This document shows positions 1 to 10,030 of a stretch of 50,000 nucleotides of DNA, one piece after another. The translations under genes were made by a program, and so were the position numbers. The stretch is from Prorocentrum cordatum (Eukaryota > Sar > Dinophyceae > Prorocentrales > Prorocentraceae), in contig CAUYUJ010006312.1 of NCBI GenBank assembly GCA_963575745.1, positions 1 to 50,000 on the forward strand, written 5' to 3'. Within the stretch, counting starts at the first letter, position 1. The number at the start of each line of letters is the position of its first letter. The notes under the pieces were generated by a model, which did no database searches, was not told where the DNA came from, and saw only the letters and a list, made by a program, of their open reading frames with translations.

Positions 1-2207
1 CGACGGGCTGCTGCTGCTAAAACGTGGTGGGGCACGTGCTCATATGCTTTGACCAGGTCGAGCAGGGTTGTCCCTGCCGCTCTGCCCTGGTCTCTGGCCA
101 ACTCCGCCTTGAAACTCTGCTTCCAAACGCAAATGTCACATGAGGCCCCTGAGTCACCATACCAGAACCCGCGAGGGTTTGCCTTTTCCCAAGGGCCAGC
201 AACTTTCCATCGGGCCCAGCGGGACCACAACCGAAGAGGCGTCGCGAAGATCCCGATAGGACGATCTCCCCCTTCAGGCGGCGGCTTCGGTAGAAGAGCA
301 ATAAGCAGCAGAGCCCAGCACCTCGGAATGTGAACCAGGCGCTGCATCTCGGCCCAGATCCGAAGGAAAACCGCGACAGCGCCGTCGTCGAGGAAGGACC
401 AGTGACGGGGATGCAGGCCACAGACTCCGATGGCCGTGTGCGTGCTGTAGGTCCTGGTAAGGGCTAAGAGCTCCTCATGGGTGGGGGCCTCCAGCTCTGG
501 CTCGTCATCGCATCAACCAAAATCAGGCTCTGGGAAAACTTGTCCGACACCCCAATGCTGATGCCACTTTTGAGCCCGAAGATCGGCTTCAGCAGCAATC
601 CCCAGGGGCTCACCAGACGGCCCCGAGAAACAAGAGAGCCCAGATGCAGCCCACTTCGGAACCTCTTTGGTGAACCGGTGGCCCAGTCGAGCGCTCCCAG
701 ATAACGCATCTTGAACCCACTCACGCCAGGCTCGGGCCCGCTCCGAGGCCGCATGATGCTCGTGCTGAAGGGCCCACTTTCGGACCTGCCAGATCAACTC
801 CTGGAGCTCCGAGACGTTGGCAGGGTTGACGGCCAGAACCCGAACTCGCCAAGAAGCCCAATGCTTGCAATCGGTGAAGGGGGACAGGTAGTTCACGAGC
901 TTCCGCAAGAGGATCCCCGCTTGTTTGATCCCCCCCAAGGTGGGCGCAGGCCCATGCCAGAGATACACGATGTCCTGGAGTCGCCTTTCCAAGACACGCC
1001 ACATACGGCCCTCCCCAATAGCCCTGGGGTGAGTGGAGGCAGGGGGGCCGAGCAGAGGGACTTGCACCACCTTGGGGGGGCCTCCTCGGCCTCGGTATCG
1101 TGGATCCCCATCGACATGAAATACGCGAGACAGCGCCACCTCAGCCCTTTGAACCCACAGAGAAGTGACAGCATCCACACGGTCCTTGGTACAATCCCCC
1201 TGGGAGAGCTGATCACGCAAGTCGTCCCACTCCAGGGGGCGAGGGTCGCATCCAACAGGGCGGTGGAGAGGGAACGCCGACGGCTTCTTGAGCCTGGGAA
1301 CTGTCACCTGCCGCGGGTGGCCAGACATGCTCAACACCACAGGGCGGTGCGGTCTGGTACTGGTAGACCATGTCGCAACTGAGCAGCTCACCACAAACTG
1401 CTTGAGCGAGGAGGAGAGGACAAAGTAATCGATGGACGACCGAGACGTACCCAACTGACAGGTCCAATTCGAGACGTCAGAGACCACCTCAGCCTGAAGA
1501 TCCCCAATCCAACCAGACTCGACCAGTTGCTCCGCTGAAAACTGAAAATCTCCACCCAGAATAAACGGCATGCCATACGCCCTCAGGACCTCCCCAATGC
1601 TGTGCAGCAAGGAAAGATTTTGACCGCGGCAGCCGATTCCAGTGTGCAGGTAGACCGATCCGACTAAAACACCTCCAGTACATAACCCACTCCAGAGCCC
1701 CAGACGAAATCGACATCCAGGAGGAACCGCGATACCATCAGGCAAATCATCGAGTCCTTTGAGGCCCCAGAGCTTCGAAGTCGCAATGCCCACTCCTCCA
1801 GTGGTGCCAGCCTCTGAACGACCTGAGGGGGCAGCCGGAGTGAGGAGTGAGACCATGCCAGCCTTGACCAGCGCCTGCTGAACGTCCACCAAACGTAGCT
1901 CCGTCTGGTGGTGCTCTTGGAAAACGTAGATGTCGGCATCCACAGAGTCGCAGAGCTCCAGGAAGGGCCTTCTCGTGACCTTACCCCTGTCCCCGCACTC
2001 GATGCCCCACGAGGTGATGTTGGCCGTACACAGCTTCCATACCTCAGGCCGACGGGCCGCAGGAGTCTCCTCCTGCACCGCAGGAGTCTCCTCCTGCACA
2101 CTCTCGCCTCGAACTCGTCGATGGCCAGTAGCCCCAGCCCGCGCCGCCAGGGAGCGCCACCTGCCTCGGTGTGAGGCGGGCGCAGGCAGGCGGCGCCCAG
2201 CAGCTGC
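1..2207 (-). pseudogene. LINE ORF2: AP-endonuclease plus reverse transcriptase (partial, one in-frame TGA)
   Basis: The endonuclease shows TANITSWG (metal/DNA-binding Asn), QEHH (catalytic Glu), TGGVGIA, VYLHTG, GGDFQF (a Gln where most homologues have Asn), SSIDYF and RPHRPVVL (catalytic His), the usual motif order of LINE endonucleases. The frame continues to a TGA at 515-513 and then stays open to the window edge in the same frame: GLHPRHWSFLDD, ALLPKPPPEGGDRPIGIFA (fingers), and LDLVKAYEHVPHHVL, reverse-transcriptase motif A with the first catalytic Asp. Motif B and the YxDD box are outside. The residues either side of the TGA read DFG and CDDEPELE, so one substitution (such as CGA to TGA) explains the break. 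The true start is unresolved; I take the frame from just after ORF1. Confidence 0.85.
2059..2100 (-). repeat. 21-bp tandem duplication in the ORF2 N-terminus
   Basis: Two 21-bp units (core GCAGGAGTCTCCTCCTGCAC on the plus strand) encode VQEETPA twice on the minus strand. The duplication keeps the ORF2 frame. Confidence 0.85.
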
Positions 2208-2220
2208 AGCGCCGACCCCG

Positions 2221-3459
2221 CTACCCCGACGGGGGTGGGGCACCAGCGACATCGCGGTCAGCAGGCATAGGAACATCAGCAGGAACATCAGCAGCCGCAG
2301 GGCCAGGCGCGGCCGAGGGGGCCGCCGCCGCCGCAGCCTCTGGGCCAGGCGCGTCCCTCCTGGGCCTCTTGCTGAGGGCTGAAGGGTTCTGCAGGAAATC
2401 GAGCATGGTCCTGTAGAGACCTTCGTACTGCCCTGCCTGTCCGCCCTCCAGCAACTCAGTAAGTTGCTGCTTGCAATCCTCCGCCACACGTGAGTCCGAG
2501 GGTGTCGCTGGGGCTGGCGAAGGGCCGCTGCCCGACATGGCACGCTGCGCGGCCTCCTCGGCCTGTGCCTTCCGCCGTGCTTCCTCCTGCTCCTGGAAAG
2601 AGGCCCCAGCAGCAGCCAGGTCGCCCAGGAGGTCCACCGCGGTGCGGAGCTGGTCCGCCTTCGCCACTCTGAACGACTCGGGCAGATGGCCGAACAGCGT
2701 CTCCACCAGCCCGTTGACAGCCGCCTTGCAGTCATCACCAGCAGGGTGAAGAGCAGCACGTCGATGGAGCCTCTGGAGCTCCTCCTCTTCCTTCTTGACC
2801 AATTCCGCCAGAGCCGCCTGGGATGCAACGCAGTCCTCCAGGTCCTGCTCCAGCTCCGTGATCTGTTGACGGAGGTTGGCCTCCGTCGCCTTCGACGCAG
2901 TAAGCTGGCCCTGGAAGTGGGCCAGCTTGTCCTGATGGGACCGAACTCGCATCCATGGCGGTGGGCCACGTTCGTCAGGCTGAGCAGCAGCAGCGGAGGG
3001 CACCTGAGCCTTGGCGGCCACCATGAGCGGGTGGTCGTCTGCCAGCCCAGCAAGCGTGAGCTGCTCCACAGCAGCCGCGAGGTAGTCGCGCTGCGTCTGC
3101 TTGCCACCTGTGTCCGATCCTTTGCCACTGCGCTGCTGGGCCGAGCCGCCCTTCCCACTCCCAGACTGGGACTGGTCAGCACTCGTGCCTGGGCTCGACT
3201 TGGCCTTGCGGCGCGTGGACTCCCCCTGTTGCCATGCATCCTTGGACTGCTGCTCGCCTGACCAAGGACGGGGGGGCCCCTTGACCGTGTCCCGAACCGG
3301 GTCGTCGCGGAGCCACTTCTTGCAACGATAGCAGCGAGCCCAATCCACCAGATTATACGGATAGCCACATGAGCTCTTGCCATAGCACGTCTTGTAGCCG
3401 CTCTGGGAGCGGGTCTGGTGTCTGCTCTGGGAGCGGGGCTGCGGGGGCGCGGGGACCAT
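2221..3459 (-). CDS. LINE ORF1 protein (gag-like nucleic-acid binding)
   Basis: A 412-residue ORF starting at the first ATG after the SL array. The N-terminus is basic and rich in Ser, Arg and Gln, followed by cysteines at 25, 31, 43 and 46 (the last pair as CYRCKKW), which could bind zinc. Low-complexity Ser/Gly/Lys sequence follows. A charged heptad-like stretch at about 190-240 (ITELEQDLEDCVASQ, then LVKKEEEELQRLHRR) predicts a coiled coil. The C-terminus is Pro/Ala rich. This layout (basic and zinc region plus coiled coil) fits ORF1 proteins that bind LINE RNA and multimerise. The frame is intact. ORF2 follows in another frame with little or no gap, so it probably depends on reinitiation or frameshifting; the sequence does not show which. 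Confidence 0.75.
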   Translation of the reverse strand: MVPAPPQPRSQSRHQTRSQSGYKTCYGKSSCGYPYNLVDWARCYRCKKWLRDDPVRDTVKGPPRPWSGEQQSKDAWQQGESTRRKAKSSPGTSADQSQSGSGKGGSAQQRSGKGSDTGGKQTQRDYLAAAVEQLTLAGLADDHPLMVAAKAQVPSAAAAQPDERGPPPWMRVRSHQDKLAHFQGQLTASKATEANLRQQITELEQDLEDCVASQAALAELVKKEEEELQRLHRRAALHPAGDDCKAAVNGLVETLFGHLPESFRVAKADQLRTAVDLLGDLAAAGASFQEQEEARRKAQAEEAAQRAMSGSGPSPAPATPSDSRVAEDCKQQLTELLEGGQAGQYEGLYRTMLDFLQNPSALSKRPRRDAPGPEAAAAAAPSAAPGPAAADVPADVPMPADRDVAGAPPPSG

Positions 3460-3566
3460 GCCACAGCAGCTCGAGAGCGGGAGAAGCCAAACTCCCTCGT
3501 CTGGCCTGGCAGACGAGGAGGAGCACTGTGGGGGCCGCTGCTCCCCCCTTGCCAGTGAGGCCAGGT

Positions 3567-3625
3567 CCTGACCCGAAAGGGCTACGGACTTGAGCCAAAA
3601 TGGCTTGAGCCAAAATGGCTACGGA
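3567..3625 (-). other. Tandem dinoflagellate spliced-leader array (three units)
   Basis: Read on the minus strand. Positions 3625-3604 are an exact 22-nt dinoflagellate SL: TCCGTAG then CCATTTTGGCTCAAG. Positions 3603-3589 are a second copy holding only the last 15 nt, starting exactly after the internal AG of the SL. Positions 3588-3567 are a third, diverged full-length unit matching at 18 of 22 bases (TCCGTAG CCCTTTCGGGTCAGG). An SL in genomic DNA is known to mark reverse-transcribed, trans-spliced mRNA. A 15-nt relict is what results when a new SL is spliced onto the AG inside an older SL. Confidence 0.93.
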
Positions 3626-4817
3626 AAGGAGCCGTCGAGGCCCCCAGCGCCGCCCATGGGTGAGGGAGCTCCGCCCCTGCATTACAGGGTGGGCATCGTG
3701 ACCACGAACTGGAAGATGAGCACCTACAGGGCCATCGTGGGGAGAGCGGACATACGGGTCCGCTGGGACACGGGCTGCTACACCCGCCGTGAGGCTTTTG
3801 CAACGGCGATTGCATTCATTGACGATCGGTCGTGAGTTGTGATCGTCATACTGCGTCTCGGGGATCTTCTGACCCAGGTCAATCCAGACCCGGGTCAGCG
3901 GGAAACCAAAAACTGCAATGCAAGAAAAAAACTGCAACGCAGGTCTTCGCAAACCCGGGTCAGCCAATACGTGCGGCCGCCTCGCGGCCACGAGCGGCTC
4001 CCTGACCCGGATCAGCCAGAGGGGGTCTTCGCAGGATCCTGCAGGACCTGGCGCTCTGGCTGACCCCCGTTTGCACTGACCCCCGTCTCGAGGCTCCCGA
4101 GCGTCGCGTCAGCCTTTTAGACCGGCGATAGGTTCGCCTTATGCTGACATGCTAGGACGCACGCATACATGACTGGGCTGTTGGGTTATATGTGTTGTTA
4201 GTGCCGCACGTCTCGTTGCAGTTCCACGGTCTTGGTAATGTCTCGCCACAACAATCAGAGCCACCAGCGTTGACTCACCTTAGGTGACCTGGTCGACAAA
4301 TACTGCTGTTTGCTAGGGTACACCCACACCGACGAATCTACTGTACCCTGCGCAACCCCACGCTATCCATCACGGTCTACCCGAGTACAGCGCAGCGAGC
4401 TGAACTCCTATAGACAAGGTGTTTGAGTACTGTGTCGTGGAAGTCGTACAAGCCCAATTCCGTTCAAGCCATACGTATACACGCCAGTCGCTGCTTGCAT
4501 GTATCATGCATCATATTCGTCGCACCAGTCGTCTGTGACAGGACGGGGTCGAGTTTGTTGAGATTGGCTAAGTATTCGTATGGCCAGCCGTGTTCTGTGA
4601 CCGAGCCTCGCGCGCAGTGCAACTGATGCAAGCACGCAGGCACGCCATGCAAGTCATGCGTATCTGCGTTTCTGGGCCAACACCTATGGAACACGTGACC
4701 ATTGACGAGATCGTGTGCGGTGCAACGACATTCGCAAGTGGCGCGTACTGCGGGGCGCCCTTATCCGTGTTGTCCATGCGATACATACAGTCAGTGCGTC
4801 GCAACCAGCTCATATCA
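3626..4817. other. Intergenic stretch upstream of the LINE
   Basis: No convincing coding region. Three direct copies of a motif close to AYCCGGRTCAGC occur near 3888, 3951 and 4003, with the inverted form (GGCTGACCCCC) near 4063-4075. From about 4.13 kb the sequence is visibly less GC-rich than the flanks, and this continues through the transposase-like pseudogene. Confidence 0.5.
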
Positions 4818-4839
4818 TCCGTAGCCGGTTTGGCCCCAG
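4818..4839 (+). other. Diverged spliced-leader relict
   Basis: TCCGTAGCC then GGTTTGGCCCCAG matches the 22-nt SL at 18 of 22 positions, including the whole TCCGTAG head and the terminal AG. It sits on the same strand as, and several hundred bases upstream of, the transposase-like pseudogene. One isolated degenerate copy is much weaker evidence than the array at 3.6 kb. Confidence 0.5.
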
Positions 4840-5206
4840 TCGATGGCAGGGCGTCGTCGACGCCACGAGAGTGACCCGCGTCCCGCACGGCGGACGCCGA
4901 AGCCCCCGTCGAGATCCACAGCGGACCGTGCATCTCCAAACGAGGACTTTCCCATGTATTCAAATATATCAGAGACATGGGCATGCCAGATGCAGTCTCA
5001 AGGGCTGCGCAATATCGTGCAAAGGAGGTGGCCGCTACTAAAGAAACGGCACCTTAAAGGCACCTGCTGCAACGCGTTGACATACAAGTTGCAAGCGGCC
5101 AGCCATTCCAAAACTGGGCGTGTTCACCAGGACCCATGCTTTATGCCGCGTGCAAGGCTAGCAGCGGGTTCAGGCCGTTGATGCGACAGCAGCTGTGTAG
5201 GCACCC

Positions 5207-6345
5207 GTGCACGCCAGCACGTCCATTGCGAGCCTCGATTTTGACGGGATCTCGCCACGGGACCCGTTGGCCAAAGGCAGAGATGATCGAGGGGCCGATG
5301 CTATCTATTGGAGCTTCCTGGAATTCGACGAGCACGCGGGGACCAAGCCGTGCGCCATATGCAGAAACATTATAGCCTGTATGACGCGACAGGCTGGTAC
5401 GCGTCAGATGCATCTATAGGCAGAAGCAAGTGGGTCACCAACACTGACGAAGCCGTCGTTGCGACCCTTCGCAGCAACCGCCCCCGCTGGGAACGGCTGG
5501 CTAATGGCAAGATAAATGGTGGAAGATTCAGGGCGCTCACGCAGTTTAGCGGGTGGAGCTATCATCCAATTCATATAGCACTCGGCCCCGATTTGTGGTA
5601 CGGGGTCATGTCGATGCTGTGCTTCGAGTGGATGCATGTCTGCGTCGTAGGCGGCATCGTTGATAAAGACAACCCCCTTCCTCAGCAATCGCTCGGTCGC
5701 TTCTACCGTCAACGGCAACGACCTCGACGCGTACTTGCAGGCGTGGACGCGGCCGAACGATGACAAACGCGCCCGTCGGGTCGTCGACGCGGGCGAGTTC
5801 ACTGGCGAGGGGCGCATGCGTCAGTCACGCCGAGCTGTCTGCTGCCATTGCGCACCATCTTCGGCTGCACCAGGAGCGCTATGGTACCAAAGTCTGCTCT
5901 TGCACATTCCATGTGGCCACGCACCTCCCCGACATGCATCAGAAGTTTGGTTTATTATCATGCGTTTGTGCACGAGCGTAAAGACAAAGTTGTCAAGCGG
6001 TTTACGCACGCCCACGCTTGCTTGAGGCGTCCTGAGAGGGCATTGCTGTTGCAGCTGATCGCCCAGCACCGTCGCGAACATAACCTCGTCAGCGTTGCAA
6101 CTGCGTTGCAGGATCCGAATTCAGCGTCTAAGACGTTGATCGAATATCTAACGCCCTTGCGCCCCCAGACGCAGACGGCTGCGTCGAGTGCAAACGCGTG
6201 CAACAACAACAATTCATCCAGTAGGAGTGGCATTGTTCTGATGGGTCGTGGTGCTGGTCACTCAGCCGTGCAGATATGGTTTCACGTGCATAGCGACGTC
6301 GGGACGGCGTCGCAATCGGAACCACTTAGCTTGATTCTGCGGTAG
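5207..6345 (+). pseudogene. Decayed DDE-type transposase-like gene
   Basis: Fragments in successive frames read as one protein: ISRDPLAKGRDDRGADAIYW, then FSGWSYHPIHIALGPD, MSMLCFEWMHVCVVGGIVD, NGNDLDAYLQAWTRP, RLHQERYGTKVCSCTFHVA, THLPDMHQKFGLL and HAFVHERKDKVVKRF. The C-terminal block (HxPDM..., then xxHERKxKxVKRF) and the D-W-M-H-like motif resemble a transposase-derived family common in dinoflagellates and related to fungal KDZ/Plavaka-type proteins; that assignment is from memory of the family. At least three frame changes (near 5.30, 5.68 and 5.81-5.95 kb) break it, so it is not functional as read. Introns could explain some breaks, but clear splice sites are not visible. The last segment is open to 6345. 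Confidence 0.5.
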
Positions 6346-6587
6346 ACAACTCGTCAGGTGCATTCAGGATGGAGTAAATACACCAACGACGAAGACCAGC
6401 AACCAGTCCTCGCGCCAACGAGCACGCTCAAGCATGCTGCAGTTTTCAGGAGGACACTGTCATCGCATGCATTTCCCACCGAATGCCACAGAGGCTGTGC
6501 CTGAGTTTCAGTTTGTTTCACTTGTCGGCGTGAGTTCACTTACTACTCTTTGTTGAAGAAACCATATGCGAATCATAATCAGCATCG

Positions 6588-6664
6588 CCATCATCATCAT
6601 CATCAGCACCACCCCATCAACTTAAAATGGGAACACCCCTAACCTTAAAAATGGGAACACCCCT
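6588..6664 (+). repeat. CAT microsatellite and short direct repeat
   Basis: (CAT)n near 6588-6607 is followed by two copies of TTAAAATGGGAACACCCCT, at 6621-6640 and (with one extra A) 6643-6664. Nothing else is recognised between 6.35 and 7.15 kb. Confidence 0.8.
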
Positions 6665-7160
6665 GCCACCTCAAAAAAAGTTGAAAACAATAGCATGCAA
6701 AAAACAAACTTCTATAATTCGCTATGGTTGAAGTATAACCGCTTTAACTGGTTAGTAACTCAGCTGGGCCTTGAAGTGGACGGCGCCCAATCATCCTCGA
6801 ATAGATTTCCAGTTCGACCGCGTCGTCGGTTGACTTGTGCCCCGGCGCAAGCCCACGCTCAGCAGAAACGGCGGCCTCCTTGACAAGTGCCAAGTCGCCG
6901 CGTTAGGCATTGCGGAGACGAGCTCAACGCCGGGGCAGAGAAGCGCATGTGCACGAATTCCCCCCGGGGCGCGAATGACTGAGCCATCAGGGCGATCGCC
7001 GGAAAATCCATGGGGCGATCTGCCACTGTCGAGCATCCACCCGGGAGCGCGCCAGAGGATCTCGCCGCAGATGGGAGACTCTGCCCGGCGCAATGCGCGC
7101 GCCCTTCATCTGGTCGATCGCGCGCTGCATCGACTACTGGTCGGGAGGTGGGAGGTCGGT

Positions 7161-7569
7161 CTACCGCGCGCCCGCGACCGGGGCCTCCTGCGAGTGGGGC
7201 CTCCGAGAGAGCGGGCGTCCAGATATTTCGGATCGCCTGCAGTTGGCTCCCCTGGATGGAATGAATCTGTTTGCCTCCTCACGCAACCCTCGAGATCGCC
7301 CTCGCGCCGCGCGGGGCCTCTTCTGCGCCCCCTTTCCAAGTGCTGCGACATTGGCCTCGGGCCCCTTCGCGCGCCTAGATTCGGCGATGCCGGCCCAGGT
7401 CGCAGGGGCGTTTTTTCTCGGCAGCGCGAACGCGTATCCTTCCCGTCCAGCTCTGGAAGAACTTGTGGTCATTAGCGGACATATTGCCGTCAACTACAAT
7501 CAGAAACGTGGCCGCCTCCGAAGACGCTGGGATGGCGCGCGCGGCCAGCTCGGCGCCGCTCCTCCACAA
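7161..7569 (-). pseudogene. Coding-like remnant, unknown function
   Basis: The minus strand reads AATFLIVVDGNMSANDHKFF from about 7545, then appears to change frame near 7.44 kb into EGYAFALPRKNAPATWAGIA, open to 7161. The residue mix looks protein-like rather than random GC-rich translation, but I recognise no family. A single indel would join the pieces. An overlapping plus-strand ORF (7093-7689) is an alternative and cannot be excluded. Confidence 0.25.
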
Positions 7570-7834
7570 ACTACCCGCGTCGCCTGTCTGACAGAAACCA
7601 GATGCGACTGGGCGTCGTCAACCTGGGCCGCGGTCGCCCTCTCGACGAAGACGCGGACGACCGCTGCGATCAGCTCTGCGGCGAGGTGAAGGCGCAGATG
7701 GAATGATTTGCGAGCGCGTATTTCAGCTTCGCCCCCCGACCGCGCGTTTCAACGTGGTCGCCGCTGGCTGGCGGGGGGGCGGGGCCGCGGCCCCCTCTCA
7801 ACTGTCTCTTCTGATCGCAATCAGCGCGGCGTGA

Positions 7835-8596
7835 TTAAATGTTTTTCATATCATGCGGCATCTCGGGCGAGTAAACCGCAACTCCGCTGCGCGGGAGCTG
7901 GCGCCGCGCCCGCGACGGGGCGGCGACCCAGATTCGATCCAACGACTGTGACTTCTCCGTGTCTTTGCAGATGTGGGCCTGGCTGTCCGCCGGCAATTCC
8001 ATCGGCGAGTCGAGTGCCAATATCCACTTCGACGCCGCGAAAGTAGAACGGATTGCTGCACTCGCAGAGGGAGCTTTGCTCCGCGGTCAAAGCTGGCCCA
8101 ACTTGCTGCGAGAGGCGACGTTCGCGCCCGCGGCCGCAGTCAGGAGCCGAGAACTTGGATCCTGCATTGTCCGATCCATGTCCCGCTGCAGAACACGAAG
8201 AATGCCCGCCATTTGTCTGCCCGAAAGACCATGGTCGGACGTCGTGGTGGCGTAGCTCGACATAGCCTGATTTGAAAGTGACTTTGAAGACACGTCCCCG
8301 TGGCCAAAGGCGCCCGGAATAACGCGTGCCACATCCGCTGCGCTGCGCGAGCAACAATCGCATATGGCGACGCAGAAAACTTTGGAGCACGGCGCAGCGC
8401 GGCGAAAGAAGGTCTCTGCCTGGTCCTCTGTCCGGTGCGCCTCCTGACCTGCAAGACAGGTGCGGGCCACCTCGCGGCGCCAGTAGTTGTCTGGGCATCT
8501 GCGCAAAGCCTGAGCGTTCCACTTGCAAAACTCAATCACCCGACACGGAGATCTTGCCGAGTCGCTCGATGCCCGCGGCCCGAATAGAGCGACATG
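7835..8596 (-). pseudogene. Hypothetical protein interrupted by one TGA
   Basis: An open minus-strand frame from 8596 to a TAA at 7837-7835, broken only by a TGA at 8089-8087. It contains RRCPDNYWRREVARTCLAGQ, a Cys-rich VFCVAICDCC, LSGRQMAGILRVLQRDMDRT and, after the TGA, WILALDSPMELPADSQAHIC. The reading is protein-like on both sides of the stop, so a CGA-to-TGA change or a base error is likely. No family is recognised. A plus-strand tract with a CAG acceptor-like site near 7970 overlaps and is the main alternative. Confidence 0.35.
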
Positions 8597-8827
8597 CTAA
8601 CGAGCTAGGACGTTGTCGACGACATCGCCCCTGCGATGGGTTGCTGACGTACTAGTAAGTTGCGCGTCAGGGAGGGAGATGGGCTGGGTGTGATGGTGGA
8701 TCCTCTGCCGGGAAAGACGCTTCCCTGCCGAACCCTTGTCGTTTCAGAAGAGCGCTGTCGGTTCCCTGCAGGGACTGGGGGGCAGCCGAAACAGGGGCGC
8801 CCAGCTTTCGCAAAGCCACCCATTCAT

Positions 8828-10030
8828 TCATTCGAAGAGCAGCTTTATGTCACCAAACTCGTTCTGCAGCTTGCCGACGAACTTCTCGCCTTGGGTCTAC
8901 ATGAGGATGTGGAAGGGAGACTTGTCAGCTCCTGCGTGTAACTGAATAGTTGGCCGTCCCCAGCCAGCGCTCATTGGGCCCTCATTGAAGCCATAGCCAT
9001 TGGCCGAGAAAATTATACAACGAAGAGCTTGGAATGCGCCTCAGCCGGCTCCACCTTGAACGCGCCCTCGAGGTCCGCTCTCTCGAGCCAAGGTTCCAAA
9101 AACTACACGGCATTCTCCTTCTGGACCAAGCCCGGCGGGGTGACTGTGGGGATCGCGGGGTCGATGTCGAGCTTGAAAATGCGGCACTTGGGCTTCGGGG
9201 GCGGAAGGGGCCTCTTCTGGCCAACGCAAGCTCCTTCCTGATCTCTTGCGTCTGGGCCTGACGGTCGAAAATCAAATCGAGATGCCTCTGGAAATTGTCA
9301 CCGTGCTCGTCCAACTCGATACTCGAAACGTCAATCTGCTTCCGCAGGCGTTTCTCGATGTCGCAAAGTAGTGTAAAATGGTTGCGGAAGCGGCGGCGGC
9401 CGCATTAGTTGATGCTTTGGAGGAAGCGTCGCTGAGCCGCTTGATTACAAGGTCGATGGGGGCCCCGGCACCGGCGGCAGCGTCCATGGCATAGGCTGCG
9501 AGGCTCTCATCGCGCTCGTGCATGAAGTTTGCCAACGTCTCGCTATTGTGGGCGCGGACGATTTTTTTTGACACGGCTGTCATGCCAGTTGTTTTGCACG
9601 ATGCCGCCACCAATGCTTGAAACAACACGAACCAACCTTGCGCGCACATCGTCACCACACAAAAGAGAAGCACGACCTTGTTGGACTGCAGCAGGGGGGG
9701 TACCTTCTCCTTGCGGCAGGCACCATCAGGCATTTCGTCCGGGACGTGGCCGCGACGCACCCAAAGAGAAACCCATCCAGCTACCAGTAGCACCAGCACG
9801 CAACCGAGCGTCACCTCGTTAAGCGACTGCCCTGTGATGGTGTGCAGAAAGGAACAAACCTTAGCAGCCGCCACTGCCGTAGAGGTGAGCAAGAAGAGAC
9901 TGGAGGCAACCCGCGGACCAACACGGTATCCTGTTGTTCCCCGCCAGAAACCACCATCTTGAGCAACAGTGGCTATGGAAAGAAAAGGAGGTGGAGGAGG
10001 AGGCGGAGGAAGAAGAGGAAGAGGAGGGAC
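8828..10030 (-). pseudogene. Degenerate gene for a two-transmembrane, helical protein
   Basis: From about 9960 the minus strand reads a membrane protein: a hydrophobic segment with VTLGCVLVLLVAGWVSLWVR, a Lys/Arg-rich loop, a second segment NKVVLLFCVVTMCAQGWFVL, then a soluble helical stretch (ETLANFMHERDESLAAYAMD). A one-base shift near 9.38 kb is needed to continue into CDIEKRLRKQIDVSSIELDE and RHLDLIFDRQAQTQEIRKEL. Further shifts lead to KCRIFKLDIDPAIPTVTPPG, then ADLEGAFKVEPAEAHSKLF, FSANGYGFNEGPMSAGWGRP and a C-terminal KFVGKLQNEFGDIKLLFE ending at 8828. Several frameshifts and internal stops make this a pseudogene or a badly eroded copy. The family is unknown. Confidence 0.45.

Larger units (their letters stand above)
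1..3625 (-). mobile_element. APE-type LINE retrotransposon, 5' portion
   Basis: A non-LTR retrotransposon read right to left and cut by the window edge. In order it shows a spliced-leader array (3625-3567), a 107-nt leader, ORF1 (3459-2221), and ORF2 with an endonuclease (about 2050-1330) and the first third of a reverse transcriptase (about 430-1). ORF order and domains match LINEs with an AP-endonuclease. The first ATG downstream of the SL array is the ORF1 start, so the 5' end looks full length and mRNA-like. The 3' end and any poly-A tail lie outside, so a target-site duplication cannot be tested. An in-frame TGA in ORF2 suggests that this copy is inactive or contains a base error. Confidence 0.85.

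Noticed and set aside
513-515. TGA read as an amino acid
   Set aside because: No insertion element or conserved homologue is visible, and dinoflagellate nuclear genes use the standard code. Mutation or sequencing error is simpler.
2224-3464. N-terminal half of the 983-codon ORF that contains the endonuclease
   Set aside because: This part overlaps intact ORF1 in another frame and has the Arg/Ser-rich look of a shadow frame. Only the region after about 2207 is treated as ORF2.
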